Of a stretch of 64,000 nt of DNA, positions 8,363 through 16,321 are shown piece after piece. Position numbers and translations under genes: made by a program. Under the pieces are notes generated by a model. The model made no database searches and was not told the origin of the DNA. It saw only the letters and a program-made list of their open reading frames with translations. Numbering within the stretch: position 1 is the stretch's first letter; every line of letters begins with the position of its first letter. The stretch lies in contig DBFJJS010000012.1 in the NCBI GenBank assembly GCA_048393055.1, positions 163,226 to 227,225 of the forward strand. Direction: 5' to 3'. Source of the stretch: Faeciplasma sp048393055. GTDB lineage: Bacteria > Bacillota > Clostridia > Oscillospirales > Ruminococcaceae.

Positions 8363-8854
8363 TTATATGCTCTCTTTAAGGCGGCTGGCGATAAAATCTT
8401 TTATCTCATGAGGGACAAAGCCGCTGATATCCCCGCCAAACGACGCTATCTGCTTTACTACGCTTGAACTGAGATACATATTTTCCGAGCGCGTGACCAA
8501 AAAAACGGTTTCCGCTTCAGGACAGAGCTTTTTGTTCGCAAGAGCCATCTGGAATTCATATTCAAAGTCGGATACAGCCCGAAGTCCCTTTACTATTGCC
8601 GTAGCTCCCTTGTTGCGGATGTAGTCGGCCAAAAGCCCTTCAGAGGTTTCTATTTCAATGTTTTTGAGGTGCCCTGTGACCCTTTTTATCATTTCTATTC
8701 TTTCTTCCGGCGAAAAGCTGGGTCTTTTTTTGGGGTTTACCGAAACCAGCACTATTACCCTGTCAAAGAGCGCTGAAGCCCGGCTTATTATATCAAGATG
8801 CCCTAAGGTCACGGGATCGAAGCTTCCCGGGCATACTGCTATTCTTTGGCTCAC
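8363..8854 (-). CDS. coaD: Phosphopantetheine adenylyltransferase
   Basis: Makes dephospho-CoA from 4'-phosphopantetheine and ATP, the fourth step of CoA synthesis. The nucleotidyltransferase motif PGSFDPVTLGHLDI (TxGH form) is at residues 8-21, and the C-terminal YLSSSVVKQIASFGGDI motif is present. 163 residues, typical. The start is GTG 8854, which overlaps the rsmD TGA by 4 nt, so translation is probably coupled. Confidence 0.97.
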   Translation of the reverse strand: MSQRIAVCPGSFDPVTLGHLDIISRASALFDRVIVLVSVNPKKRPSFSPEERIEMIKRVTGHLKNIEIETSEGLLADYIRNKGATAIVKGLRAVSDFEYEFQMALANKKLCPEAETVFLVTRSENMYLSSSVVKQIASFGGDISGFVPHEIKDFIASRLKESI

Positions 8855-9408
8855 TTTACATCTTCCTTACTGTCAACTTCATATACTGTCAGAGCGATTT
8901 TTTTGCCGTAGCTGTACCTGCGGCGGACCTTGATCCTGCCTATTCTGTCCGGCAGCTCAAGACCGCCTTCGTGTTCGCACACGATAATCCCTCTTTGGCT
9001 CATTTTATCCTTAAGCAGCTCGAGCGCCTTTACTACAAGTCCCTGCTCATACGGCGGGTCTACGAACGCTATATCAAAGCCGCCGGGCGCTCCGCGAAGA
9101 TAATCTATGGAGTCGCAGTTATATACCCTTGCAGCGTCCGATATGCGGCAGCTGTCGATATTCTTTTTGACTATCTGCACGGCTTCCCTGGCTCTGTCAA
9201 CAAAAACGCAGCGCTTTGCGCCCCTGCTGAGCGCCTCTATCCCGAGCTGCCCGCTTCCGGCAAAAAGATCCAGTACAATGGCGCTGGGAACGTCGAACTG
9301 AATTATTGAAAAAATCGCTTCCTTGACCTTGTCGGTGGTTGGACGGACGTCGTTTCCTTCAAGGGTCAAAAGACGCCTGCCTCTCAAGGAGCCGGTAATA
9401 ACTCTCAT
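8851..9408 (-). CDS. rsmD: 16S rRNA (guanine966-N2)-methyltransferase
   Basis: SAM-dependent methylation of G966 of 16S rRNA. Shows the SAM-binding LDLFAGSGQLGIEALSRGA and the catalytic DPPY motif in FVDPPYEQG. The N-terminal RVITGSLRGRRL is the usual beginning. 185 residues. rsmD-coaD is a widely conserved pair; the 4-nt overlap with coaD supports one operon. Confidence 0.95.
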   Translation of the reverse strand: MRVITGSLRGRRLLTLEGNDVRPTTDKVKEAIFSIIQFDVPSAIVLDLFAGSGQLGIEALSRGAKRCVFVDRAREAVQIVKKNIDSCRISDAARVYNCDSIDYLRGAPGGFDIAFVDPPYEQGLVVKALELLKDKMSQRGIIVCEHEGGLELPDRIGRIKVRRRYSYGKKIALTVYEVDSKEDVK

Positions 9409-9447
9409 TTTATCAATCCTGCCTCTGAGCCTGAAACATCGTCAGGC

Positions 9448-10122
9448 TTATTCATATCTTTCGCGGTATTTTTTCATCGTCTGCGCGAACACCTCTCCGT
9501 TTGACGGAGGAGTATAGGTTATCGCGTTAGCTCCCGCTTCTATAGTCCTTGTTATGGATTCGTTTGTAGGACCTCCGGTTGCGATTATCGGGATATCGGG
9601 GTGTCTTGCCTTTATTTTTGCTACAAGCTCAGGCGTGTTTACCGACGCCGCTACGTTTAATATATCCGCTCCCGCCGCTATGCGTTTGTCGATGTCCTGT
9701 CTGTCCGATACTATTGTTGCAATAACGGGGAGCTCTATTCTTTTTTTAATCTGAGTGATTATTCCCGCATCTATCGGGGCGTTGACCACGACTCCATACG
9801 CGCCTTGGTTTTCTGCATTTTCGGCAAGCCTGACGGTGCGTTCGCCCGCTGTCAGACCTCCGCCGACGCCGACAAACACAGGAACGTCCGAAACCGATAT
9901 CAAAGCCTGTGAGATCACAGGCTGAGGAGTAAACGGATAGACCGCTATCACCGCGTCAGTGTTGATATTTTTAATTATAGCGGCGTCTGTTGAAAAGACA
10001 AGGGATTTTATTCTTCTGCCGAAAATAAGAATGCCGCTGCATTTATATATGCATTCCGGGACGCTTAATGAGTGGCTTCTCAATGTTCCCTGGTATGATG
10101 GTATGTTTTTTGACTTTGTCAC
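9448..10122 (-). CDS. TIM-barrel protein, beta/alpha barrel C2 family
   Basis: A 224-residue protein with alternating beta/alpha repeats of a TIM barrel: VPVFVGVGGGLTAGERT, GAYGVVVNAPID, LPVIATIVSDRQD, AAGADILNVAAS, IPIIATGGPTNES and EAGANAITYTPPS. The Gly-rich GVGGG and ATGG loops resemble phosphate-binding loops of phosphoribosyl or keto-sugar barrels. The family is known in Clostridia but has no established reaction. GTG 10122 follows GGGAGGG; the longer reading from 10137 would include that ribosome site. First gene of the rsmD-coaD unit. Confidence 0.8.
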   Translation of the reverse strand: MTKSKNIPSYQGTLRSHSLSVPECIYKCSGILIFGRRIKSLVFSTDAAIIKNINTDAVIAVYPFTPQPVISQALISVSDVPVFVGVGGGLTAGERTVRLAENAENQGAYGVVVNAPIDAGIITQIKKRIELPVIATIVSDRQDIDKRIAAGADILNVAASVNTPELVAKIKARHPDIPIIATGGPTNESITRTIEAGANAITYTPPSNGEVFAQTMKKYRERYE

Positions 10123-10167
10123 CTGCGTCCCTCCCAAATCCTTAGCTTATATCGCTGCGTTAGTGTC

Positions 10168-10196
10168 ATTATACCCTAAATTGCGCTTTTTGTCTA
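10168..10196 (-). promoter_or_regulatory. Sigma-A promoter of the barrel-rsmD-coaD operon
   Basis: On minus, TAGACA (10191-10196), 17-nt spacer, TATAAT (10168-10173). Confidence 0.75.
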
Positions 10197-10243
10197 TATA
10201 TCAGCTATTTCATCTTGTGAATTTTTCATTAAGACCGGCCGCG

Positions 10244-12094
10244 TCACCTTAGCTGGTCTATAAATTTTTCCTTAACCTTGGCCGCCTTGTCAAGGCTTAT
10301 TTTCATTACCGAAGCAATGTCTTCAAGACCTGCCGATTTAAGTGCTTCCTTTGTCTTAAATTCAAGCAGGAGAGCCTGCGCTTTTTTGGGACCTATGCCG
10401 TTTATTTTTGTAAGCTCGGTTTCATGGATATGGGCGGAGCGCTTAGATGTTTGGAAAGTAATGGTATATCGGTGTACCTCATCCTGAAGCTTTGTCAGAA
10501 GCGAAAAGACAGAACGGGATTTAGATATCTGTATTTCTCTGCCGTCGGATGAGACGACTGCCCTGGTGTGGTGCTTGTTGTCCTTGACAAGCCCGAAAAG
10601 CGGGACTTTTATATTCATTTCCTCGAGTAGGGGGTAGACCGCCCCCACGTGACCTCTTCCGCCGTCGAGGAAAATAAGATCGGGCAGCGTTTTAAAGCCT
10701 TCGTCATGGCACTCGGGGTCGAGGTATTCGTTAAACCTCCGCCTTATCACCTCGCGCATGCTGGCGTAGTCGTTTTGCTCCGCTACAGTTTTTATATTAA
10801 ACCGTTTGTAGAATTTTTTTGCGAACCTGCCGTTGTCCATAACCACCATGCCTCCCACCATATCGCTGGAGGCGAGGTTTGAGATATCGTAGCACTCGAT
10901 ATATTTCGGGGTTTTTGAAAGCCCCAGCAGTCCCGCAAGCTCCACTAAGGTCTCTATTTCCCGGCTTGTCCTTCCGACGCGGATAGAGAGCTGCTCAGCG
11001 GCGTTTTGTCTCGCCATGTTTACAAGCTCCAGCATTTCGCCCCTTTTTGGCGCGCTGAGGTGCACCGCGTGACCTGATTTTTCCGAAAGATAGCGGCGTA
11101 TATCGTCCATGCTGTTAAGCTCCGCGTCTATGCAGACGGTTTTCGGTATATTCGGCGAGCGGTCGTAATACTGCATAATAAAGTCCTCGCGCAGGGATAT
11201 ATCGTCCTCCGTTTCCCCGAGGATAAAATCCGATTTATCCGTCAGTCTGCCGCCGCGGTATATCAGAACCGTTATGCAGCTAAGCTCTCCGTTTTTGGCA
11301 AAGCCTATTATATCGGTATCTGTAATATTTCGCTCAAATATCTTCTGGGTATCGGCCGCGCGCCTTATGGCTGCAATCCTGTCCCGCAGGACGGCTGCCT
11401 TTTCAAATTCGAGGTTCTCCGAAAGCCTGTTCATTTCCCGAGTCATCGCTTCAACGGACGCTTCACTGCCGCTTTTGATATAATCCACCGCGTCTTTTAT
11501 TATGGCGGCGTATTCGTCCTTAGATATGCAGCCGCGGCAAAGGCCTATGCAGCGCTTTATCTGAAAGTTAAGGCAGGGTCGGTATTTTTTAAAGTCTCTG
11601 GGAAAGACCCTTTTGCAGGTTGGAAGCATGAACACGCGGTTTACCTCCTCGACCGTCTGGCTTGAGGTAAGACCGCTGGTATAAGGACCGATAAAAGTCC
11701 CCGAACCTTTTTTCTGCATTTCGCGGGTTATTCTGGGGTATTCCTCGTCCGATATTTTAATATATGAGTAGCCCTTGTCGTCCTTTAGAAGTATGTTGTA
11801 TTTGGGCTTGTGCTGCTTGATGAGCGAAGCCTCCAGAACCAGCGCCTCATACTCCGAATCCGTGACGATAAATTCGTAATCATAAACGTTTGAGACCATT
11901 TTTGCCACCTTGGTAAGGTGGTCGTTGTCGTGAAAATAGGTTGAAACGCGGTTTCTCAGGTTTTTTGCCTTGCCGATGTATATAATAGTCCCGGACTTGT
12001 TCTTCATGATGTAGCAGCCGGGGGAGGAGGTCAGCTTGAGAGTCTTTTCCCGAAGGTAATCAAGCCTTGGATTGTCGTCAGCTGTCACCCGCAT
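10244..12094 (-). CDS. uvrC: Excinuclease ABC subunit C
   Basis: Makes the two incisions in nucleotide excision repair within the UvrABC system. The 616 residues show the GIY-YIG nuclease (GCYIMKNKSGTIIYIGKAKN), the UVR helical pair for UvrB contact (around 205-240, EKAAVLRDRIAAIRR), the RNase H-like C-terminal nuclease (LIFLDGGRGHVGAVYPLL), and tandem helix-hairpin-helix (LTKINGIGPKKAQALL). ATG 12094 follows AAGGAGG. It is last in the lipoprotein-cyclophilin-uvrC unit. Confidence 0.97.
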   Translation of the reverse strand: MRVTADDNPRLDYLREKTLKLTSSPGCYIMKNKSGTIIYIGKAKNLRNRVSTYFHDNDHLTKVAKMVSNVYDYEFIVTDSEYEALVLEASLIKQHKPKYNILLKDDKGYSYIKISDEEYPRITREMQKKGSGTFIGPYTSGLTSSQTVEEVNRVFMLPTCKRVFPRDFKKYRPCLNFQIKRCIGLCRGCISKDEYAAIIKDAVDYIKSGSEASVEAMTREMNRLSENLEFEKAAVLRDRIAAIRRAADTQKIFERNITDTDIIGFAKNGELSCITVLIYRGGRLTDKSDFILGETEDDISLREDFIMQYYDRSPNIPKTVCIDAELNSMDDIRRYLSEKSGHAVHLSAPKRGEMLELVNMARQNAAEQLSIRVGRTSREIETLVELAGLLGLSKTPKYIECYDISNLASSDMVGGMVVMDNGRFAKKFYKRFNIKTVAEQNDYASMREVIRRRFNEYLDPECHDEGFKTLPDLIFLDGGRGHVGAVYPLLEEMNIKVPLFGLVKDNKHHTRAVVSSDGREIQISKSRSVFSLLTKLQDEVHRYTITFQTSKRSAHIHETELTKINGIGPKKAQALLLEFKTKEALKSAGLEDIASVMKISLDKAAKVKEKFIDQLR

Positions 12095-12123
12095 AAGAAA
12101 ACCTCCTTTTTGCTTATTGTGCT

Positions 12124-12597
12124 TTAATCTTCAATGGTTATAGATTTAATGCGCTGTGGCTTTATGGGCTTGTCATTGTAATCGGTTTTAACAGAGGCTA
12201 TTTCGTCTACGACGTCCATGCCCTCTACTACCTTTCCGAACGCGGCGTACTGCCCGTCGAGATGAGGCGCGTCCTTATGCATGATGAAAAACTGCGAGGA
12301 AGCGGAATTTGGGTTTTGCGACCTTGCCATTGAGATAACCCCTCTTTCGTGGCGGATGGTGTTGTTCACGCCGTTTGCCTTGAACTCGCCCTTTATTTTC
12401 TTATCCGAGCCGCCGAATCCTGTCCCGAGCGGGTCGCCGCCCTGGATCATGAACCCGCTTATGACGCGGTGGAAGATAAGCCCGTCGTAGAAGTGGTTTT
12501 TAACAAGTTCCTCAAAGTTCGCGACGGTTATGGGAGCCTGGTCGGGATAAAGCTCCAGCTTTATTTTTTTGCCGTTTTCCATTTCGATTGTAACCAT
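12124..12597 (-). CDS. Cyclophilin-type peptidyl-prolyl isomerase
   Basis: Catalyses cis-trans isomerisation of Xaa-Pro bonds; no signal peptide, so cytoplasmic. The 157 residues show FHRVISGFMIQGGDPLGTG, then RSQNPNSASSQFFIM and HLDGQYAAFGKV of the cyclophilin core. I start at ATG 12597, with AGAGGA 6 nt upstream, instead of the upstream in-frame ATG at 12633, which has none. Lies 37 nt after a lipoprotein gene and 29 nt before uvrC. Confidence 0.95.
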   Translation of the reverse strand: MVTIEMENGKKIKLELYPDQAPITVANFEELVKNHFYDGLIFHRVISGFMIQGGDPLGTGFGGSDKKIKGEFKANGVNNTIRHERGVISMARSQNPNSASSQFFIMHKDAPHLDGQYAAFGKVVEGMDVVDEIASVKTDYNDKPIKPQRIKSITIED

Positions 12598-12634
12598 AAC
12601 ATATCCTCTTTTCTGAAAATTTTGCGCCTGCACA

Positions 12635-13438
12635 TCAGAAATAATCGTCAGGCTCGACCTCTGTAAGCCCGTCCGGGATAGACATATCCATTTCCGAGGT
12701 ATCAGACTCTATTATTTCAAAGCTGTACCAGTAGTAAGAGCCGAACTCCGGACTTACGTCCGATACCGTAATATTTCCGCCGGGGAAGAACGTCCATGTT
12801 GAAACAAGAGAACCACCGTGAGCGCTCACGGTGTACACCTCCGTGACTGTGCCGTCGTCGGAAGTATCAGTGGAATAAAAGCTATAATTGTCCAAGCCGT
12901 AGCCAAAGTTTGCAGTGCCTTCGCCGGGAGAGCGCGCGTAGCTGTAATACGTCAATGCGTCGAGGTCAACTACCGTAACCGTGTCGCCGCTCATTATTAT
13001 TTTTTGAGAATCGTTTATGTATACGGCGTTATCGCCGTCCACATAATATTCGCGCTGTACGCTCGAGGTAGTTTCATTGTCGTACGATACCGCTTCTATC
13101 AGCTTTGCGTGAACCTTATTTGAGTTTAAAAGGTTCAAAAGCTCCGGCGCTCTCAGTCCAAGCTCTTCGATAGATACGTTTTCATCATCCTGTCCGTCCT
13201 GTCCGTCCGTTTGAGAGGCTGCGGTTTCATCCGCGTCGGTTGTGACCGGAGCTTCTGTAGCTACGGTTGCAGCGGTTGAAACCGGCAAAGATTCCGCGAT
13301 AGCAGAGGTTTCGCTCCGGCTTACAGTATTGTCCGGAGTTCCGCCGCTTGCGGCAGGCTCGTCCGCAACGCTGTTACCGCAGCTGCAAAGCATCGCAATC
13401 GCTGTTAAAATTGCGGCTGCATACGTAATTTTTCTCAT
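12635..13438 (-). CDS. Predicted lipoprotein, Ser/Thr/Ala-rich linker, unknown function
   Basis: A 267-residue protein with lipoprotein signal (hydrophobic core then MLCSCG, Cys 20 region), followed by about 70 residues of Ala/Thr/Ser/Glu linker and a C-terminal domain of predicted beta strands (REYYVDGDNAVYIND, IIMSGDTVTVVDLDALTYY). The latter resembles outer-leaflet lipoproteins with LolA-like beta folds common in Clostridia, but I cannot name a family. Own promoter at 13491-13519; ATG 13438 follows AAAGGGTG. Confidence 0.75.
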   Translation of the reverse strand: MRKITYAAAILTAIAMLCSCGNSVADEPAASGGTPDNTVSRSETSAIAESLPVSTAATVATEAPVTTDADETAASQTDGQDGQDDENVSIEELGLRAPELLNLLNSNKVHAKLIEAVSYDNETTSSVQREYYVDGDNAVYINDSQKIIMSGDTVTVVDLDALTYYSYARSPGEGTANFGYGLDNYSFYSTDTSDDGTVTEVYTVSAHGGSLVSTWTFFPGGNITVSDVSPEFGSYYWYSFEIIESDTSEMDMSIPDGLTEVEPDDYF

Positions 13439-13490
13439 AATATCACCCTTTCAACGGCAAAAAGCCGATCATTACATACAATTAAAAATT

Positions 13491-13519
13491 ATTATACACT
13501 ATTTTCCGATGCGTTTCAA
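13491..13519 (-). promoter_or_regulatory. Sigma-A promoter of the lipoprotein-cyclophilin-uvrC unit
   Basis: On minus, TTGAAA (13514-13519), 17-nt spacer, TATAAT (13491-13496). Confidence 0.85.
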
Positions 13520-13617
13520 GTGCGCCTGCTAAAATGAAAACGTCTCGCAAGATAAGCATGAATAATTTTTATTGCAGCTGCAAAGCATAATACAAAACAA
13601 CAAAAAGAGGGGATAAA

Positions 13618-14649
13618 ATGGCGAAACGGGTAGGCAGATCAACAATATACCCTGACAGCAAAATCGGTATTTCAGGATACGCCGCAGTCGGCGGAAAAAA
13701 AGAGGGCGATGGTCCTTACGGCGGCTGCTACGATTATATAGACAAGGACGACCGCTTCGGACAGGACAGCTTTGAAGCGGCGGAAAGCGCCATGCAGGGG
13801 CTTGCTTTGCAGACGGTTCTGGAGAAGTGCCGCCTAAGCTCTGAGGAGCTTCCGCTTATGTTTGGAGGTGATCTGCTCAATCAGTGCATAGGAACAAGCT
13901 TTGGAGTGCTGGATTTCAACGTCCCTTTCATAGGGATATACGGCGCATGCTCTACCATTTCTGAGGGAATACTGCTAGCTTCGATAGCGGTGGATTCCGG
14001 CGCGGCAAAAAGAGCGGCTGCAATAACCTCTTCGCATTTTTGCACGGCTGAAAGGCAGTACCGTCTGCCGCTCGACTACGGCGGGCAGCGCACCCCTACC
14101 TCGCAGTGGACCGCAACCGCATCTGGGGCGGTGATACTTGAGCAGGACGGGCCTGCGCCATATATAAGGGCGGTTACGGTGGGAAGTATGGCTGACGCAG
14201 GAATTAAGGACGCAAACAATATGGGTGCGGCAATGGCTCCGGCTGCATACGGCACTATAAATCAGTTTTTAAGCGACAGCGGGATGGATATAGACGATTT
14301 TGACGCCGTTGTCACCGGAGACCTAGGCGAGGTTGGATCAAGGCTTCTGTGCAGGCTTTTTTATGAGCACAACGGTGTCAGGACGGCAGAAAAAATGGAA
14401 AAAAAGCATCTTGACTGCGGATGCATGATTTACAGCGAGGAGCAGGATGTGCACGCCGGAGGCTCAGGCTGCGGCTGCGCGGCAAGCATGCTTTGCGGGC
14501 ACTTTCTGCCCAGGCTTCGATCGGGGGAGCTGAAAAACATACTGTTTGCCGCCACCGGGGCGTTATTGTCTCCGACGTCTACGCAGCAGGGAAGAAGCAT
14601 TCCTTCGATATCTCATCTTGCGTGGCTGTCGTCCGAGGTGCAGAAGTAA
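13618..14649 (+). CDS. spoVAD: Stage V sporulation protein AD
   Basis: Component of the SpoVA channel that moves dipicolinic acid into the forespore and out during germination; SpoVAD binds DPA. The 343 residues have a thiolase-like fold with IGTSFGVLDFNVPFIGIYGACST and SEEQDVHAGGSGCGC typical of the family. ATG 13618 follows AGAGGGG. Followed 33 nt later by spoVAE. The usual upstream partner spoVAC is absent here. A forespore sigma promoter is expected, but I could not find one with proper spacing. Confidence 0.95.
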   Translation: MAKRVGRSTIYPDSKIGISGYAAVGGKKEGDGPYGGCYDYIDKDDRFGQDSFEAAESAMQGLALQTVLEKCRLSSEELPLMFGGDLLNQCIGTSFGVLDFNVPFIGIYGACSTISEGILLASIAVDSGAAKRAAAITSSHFCTAERQYRLPLDYGGQRTPTSQWTATASGAVILEQDGPAPYIRAVTVGSMADAGIKDANNMGAAMAPAAYGTINQFLSDSGMDIDDFDAVVTGDLGEVGSRLLCRLFYEHNGVRTAEKMEKKHLDCGCMIYSEEQDVHAGGSGCGCAASMLCGHFLPRLRSGELKNILFAATGALLSPTSTQQGRSIPSISHLAWLSSEVQK

Positions 14650-14682
14650 AAAGTAAGGAATTGAGAGGTATGAGAAAATCAC

Positions 14683-15039
14683 ATGCAATATATATGGGCG
14701 TTTTTAGTTGGCGGACTGCTTTGCGCCATCGGGCAGCTGCTTATAGACTACACAAAGCTGACTCCGGCAAGGATTCTTGTGGCGTATGTCGTCGCGGGGG
14801 TCGCTCTGGGCGCGCTGGGAGTATATGAGCCGCTTGTGGAGTTTGCCGGAGCTGGGGCAAGTGTGCCCCTGACGGGCTTCGGAAACCTGATGGCAAAGGG
14901 CGTAAGGGAAGCTGTAGACGAAAAGGGCTTTCTTGGAATTTTCACGGGAGGACTCACCGCAGGTGCTGCGGGAATCACCGCCGCAATGATACTTGCGCTT
15001 GTCATAGCCGCGCTTTTTCGTCCAAAAAGCAAAAGTTAG
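14683..15039 (+). CDS. spoVAE: Stage V sporulation protein AE
   Basis: Small integral membrane component of the spore DPA channel. The 118 residues hold about three to four hydrophobic segments (WAFLVGGLLCAIGQLLI, ILVAYVVAGVALGALGVY, GLTAGAAGITAAMILALVI) and the family motif YTKLTPARILV. It follows spoVAD with GAGAGG about 14 nt before the ATG, a little distant. Matches the VAE(b) type. Confidence 0.93.
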   Translation: MQYIWAFLVGGLLCAIGQLLIDYTKLTPARILVAYVVAGVALGALGVYEPLVEFAGAGASVPLTGFGNLMAKGVREAVDEKGFLGIFTGGLTAGAAGITAAMILALVIAALFRPKSKS

Positions 15040-15079
15040 GCACAAAAAGGCGCGTTTATCGAATACTAAAACAAAAATG

Positions 15080-15113
15080 CCCCGTACAAAGCCTGTACGG
15101 GGTTGCTTATTTC
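15080..15113 (+). terminator. Terminator after spoVAE
   Basis: 9-bp stem CCCCGTACA/TGTACGGGG with 5-nt loop, followed by the moderately T-rich TTGCTTATTT. Confidence 0.7.
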
Positions 15114-15243
15114 CGTAAAGCCGCCTTTGATTTTGCATTCTTTCAGCCTGAGCGCATACATAAGCTGAGAAAATTTTTCCCATTGGCATGTTGCGGCCAA
15201 CGGGTTTCACAAAAACATATTATTCGGCATTTGGACGAACGGC

Positions 15244-15273
15244 AAAGCAGAGGGTCGAAAAACCCTCTGCTTT
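15244..15273. terminator. Bidirectional hairpin between spoVAE and the surface-protein gene
   Basis: Perfect 12-bp stem AAAGCAGAGGGT/ACCCTCTGCTTT with 6-nt loop; ends 33 nt after the stop of the minus-strand surface protein gene. The T tract is short on either strand. Confidence 0.6.
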
Positions 15274-15306
15274 AGAAAATATGAAAAAACCATTAGCGCT
15301 TAGAAA

Positions 15307-15957
15307 TTATCTCTTTTTAAATAATGCCGCAGCCGCGAGAGCTATAACGGCGGGAACAACCGCCAGCACCAAGCCTGTTTCAGGAACGGCGGTATCGTCC
15401 GATGAAGTCTGCTCAGCGTCAGACTCCGTATCAGCCGCCGGAGTTTCAGGTTCAGAGGCCTCGGGTTCGGAAGCTTCCGGCTCGGAAGCGCCGGTAGAAA
15501 TAGTGAATCCGGTCAAAACAGTTCCGGCAGAGGCCTGGAGCGTAAGGTTGCACCATTCGTAGCCGTCCAATACAAACGGATCGGAAATCAGCGAAGCGGC
15601 GGGAACTGTCGCGGTAGTGACGTCGCCCTCCGTGGTGACGGTCAGGTCGGTAGCCCTTATTTCGCCGATGCTGCTCTGGAAGCCGATAGCAGTGATTTCT
15701 CCGCCTGTGTAGGTGAGAGTGACGATTGCGCCGTCCTCCTGCAAAGCCGCCATAATAGCGTCAAACTCGGTTGAGTTTACCCAGTTTGTACTCAGCTTGT
15801 CGGTGTACCAGTCGCCGGTAAGCTCAACTCCGTCGGCGAGGACCTTGCCGTCAAAGTCCTGACCGGAGGTAGCGGTCATCGAATAGTCGGCAAAAGCTGT
15901 TACGGACAGCGCCATAACCAGCATAAGAGCCATTGCAGTCGCTATAATTTTCTTCAT
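15307..15957 (-). CDS. Secreted protein with C-terminal VPETG sorting-like signal
   Basis: A 216-residue protein. Signal peptide: KK then a hydrophobic core ending VTAFADYS. A globular domain of predicted beta strands follows (VTLTYTGGEITAIGFQSS), then a Ser/Glu/Pro linker with three EPEAS-type repeats. The C-terminus reads VPETG, a hydrophobic helix (LVLAVVPAVIALAAAALF) and KKR, the layout of a sortase substrate with V in place of L. No sortase gene is in the window. ATG 15957 follows AAGGGGG. Expressed from a strong promoter with a leader of about 160 nt. Confidence 0.8.
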   Translation of the reverse strand: MKKIIATAMALMLVMALSVTAFADYSMTATSGQDFDGKVLADGVELTGDWYTDKLSTNWVNSTEFDAIMAALQEDGAIVTLTYTGGEITAIGFQSSIGEIRATDLTVTTEGDVTTATVPAASLISDPFVLDGYEWCNLTLQASAGTVLTGFTISTGASEPEASEPEASEPETPAADTESDAEQTSSDDTAVPETGLVLAVVPAVIALAAAALFKKR

Positions 15958-16126
15958 GATGAGTTTCCCCCTTAAGATAAAATTTATATATAAACCACGA
16001 ATTTCCGACTGATGCCAGGACAAATTCACAATTTATATCAAAGAAAAAGGCGTTTAAATCCGTACTCTTGACGAAAAGCGCCGCGGCGTTTTGAGAGCGT
16101 CTCAAGCAAAATCTTATTTTGCTTAT

Positions 16127-16155
16127 AATATACCACAGCACAATTAATGTGTCAA
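16127..16155 (-). promoter_or_regulatory. Sigma-A promoter of the VPETG protein gene
   Basis: On minus, TTGACA (16150-16155), 17-nt spacer, TATATT (16127-16132). The start near 16120 leaves an unusually long leader of about 160 nt. Confidence 0.8.
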
Positions 16156-16272
16156 TACTTATTTAATATTGCAATATAATTTTATGCATATTCGCTAAAA
16201 TATTCGTCCCGATTCTGCGCACTAAAATGCAAGGGCGTGTTTGCTTTCCGGTATGTAGCATATTCATTACGC

Positions 16273-16305
16273 AAAAAATCCCGCTGCACAAACATGTGTA
16301 GCGGG
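16273..16305 (-). terminator. Terminator after the MATE transporter gene
   Basis: On minus, CCCGCT/AGCGGG closing an imperfect ACAC/GTGT inner stem, then ATTTTTT. Confidence 0.8.
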
Positions 16306-16321
16306 ATGCCGAAAAACGTTA

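Noticed and set aside
13556..13595. Sigma-G promoter for spoVAD (GAATA ... CATAATA)
   Set aside because: Both boxes are plausible but the spacer is 21 nt, longer than the 17-18 expected. The gene surely has a forespore promoter, but this one is not secure.
16160..16265. 32-codon frame upstream of the VPETG gene promoter
   Set aside because: No ribosome site and no promoter; likely chance.
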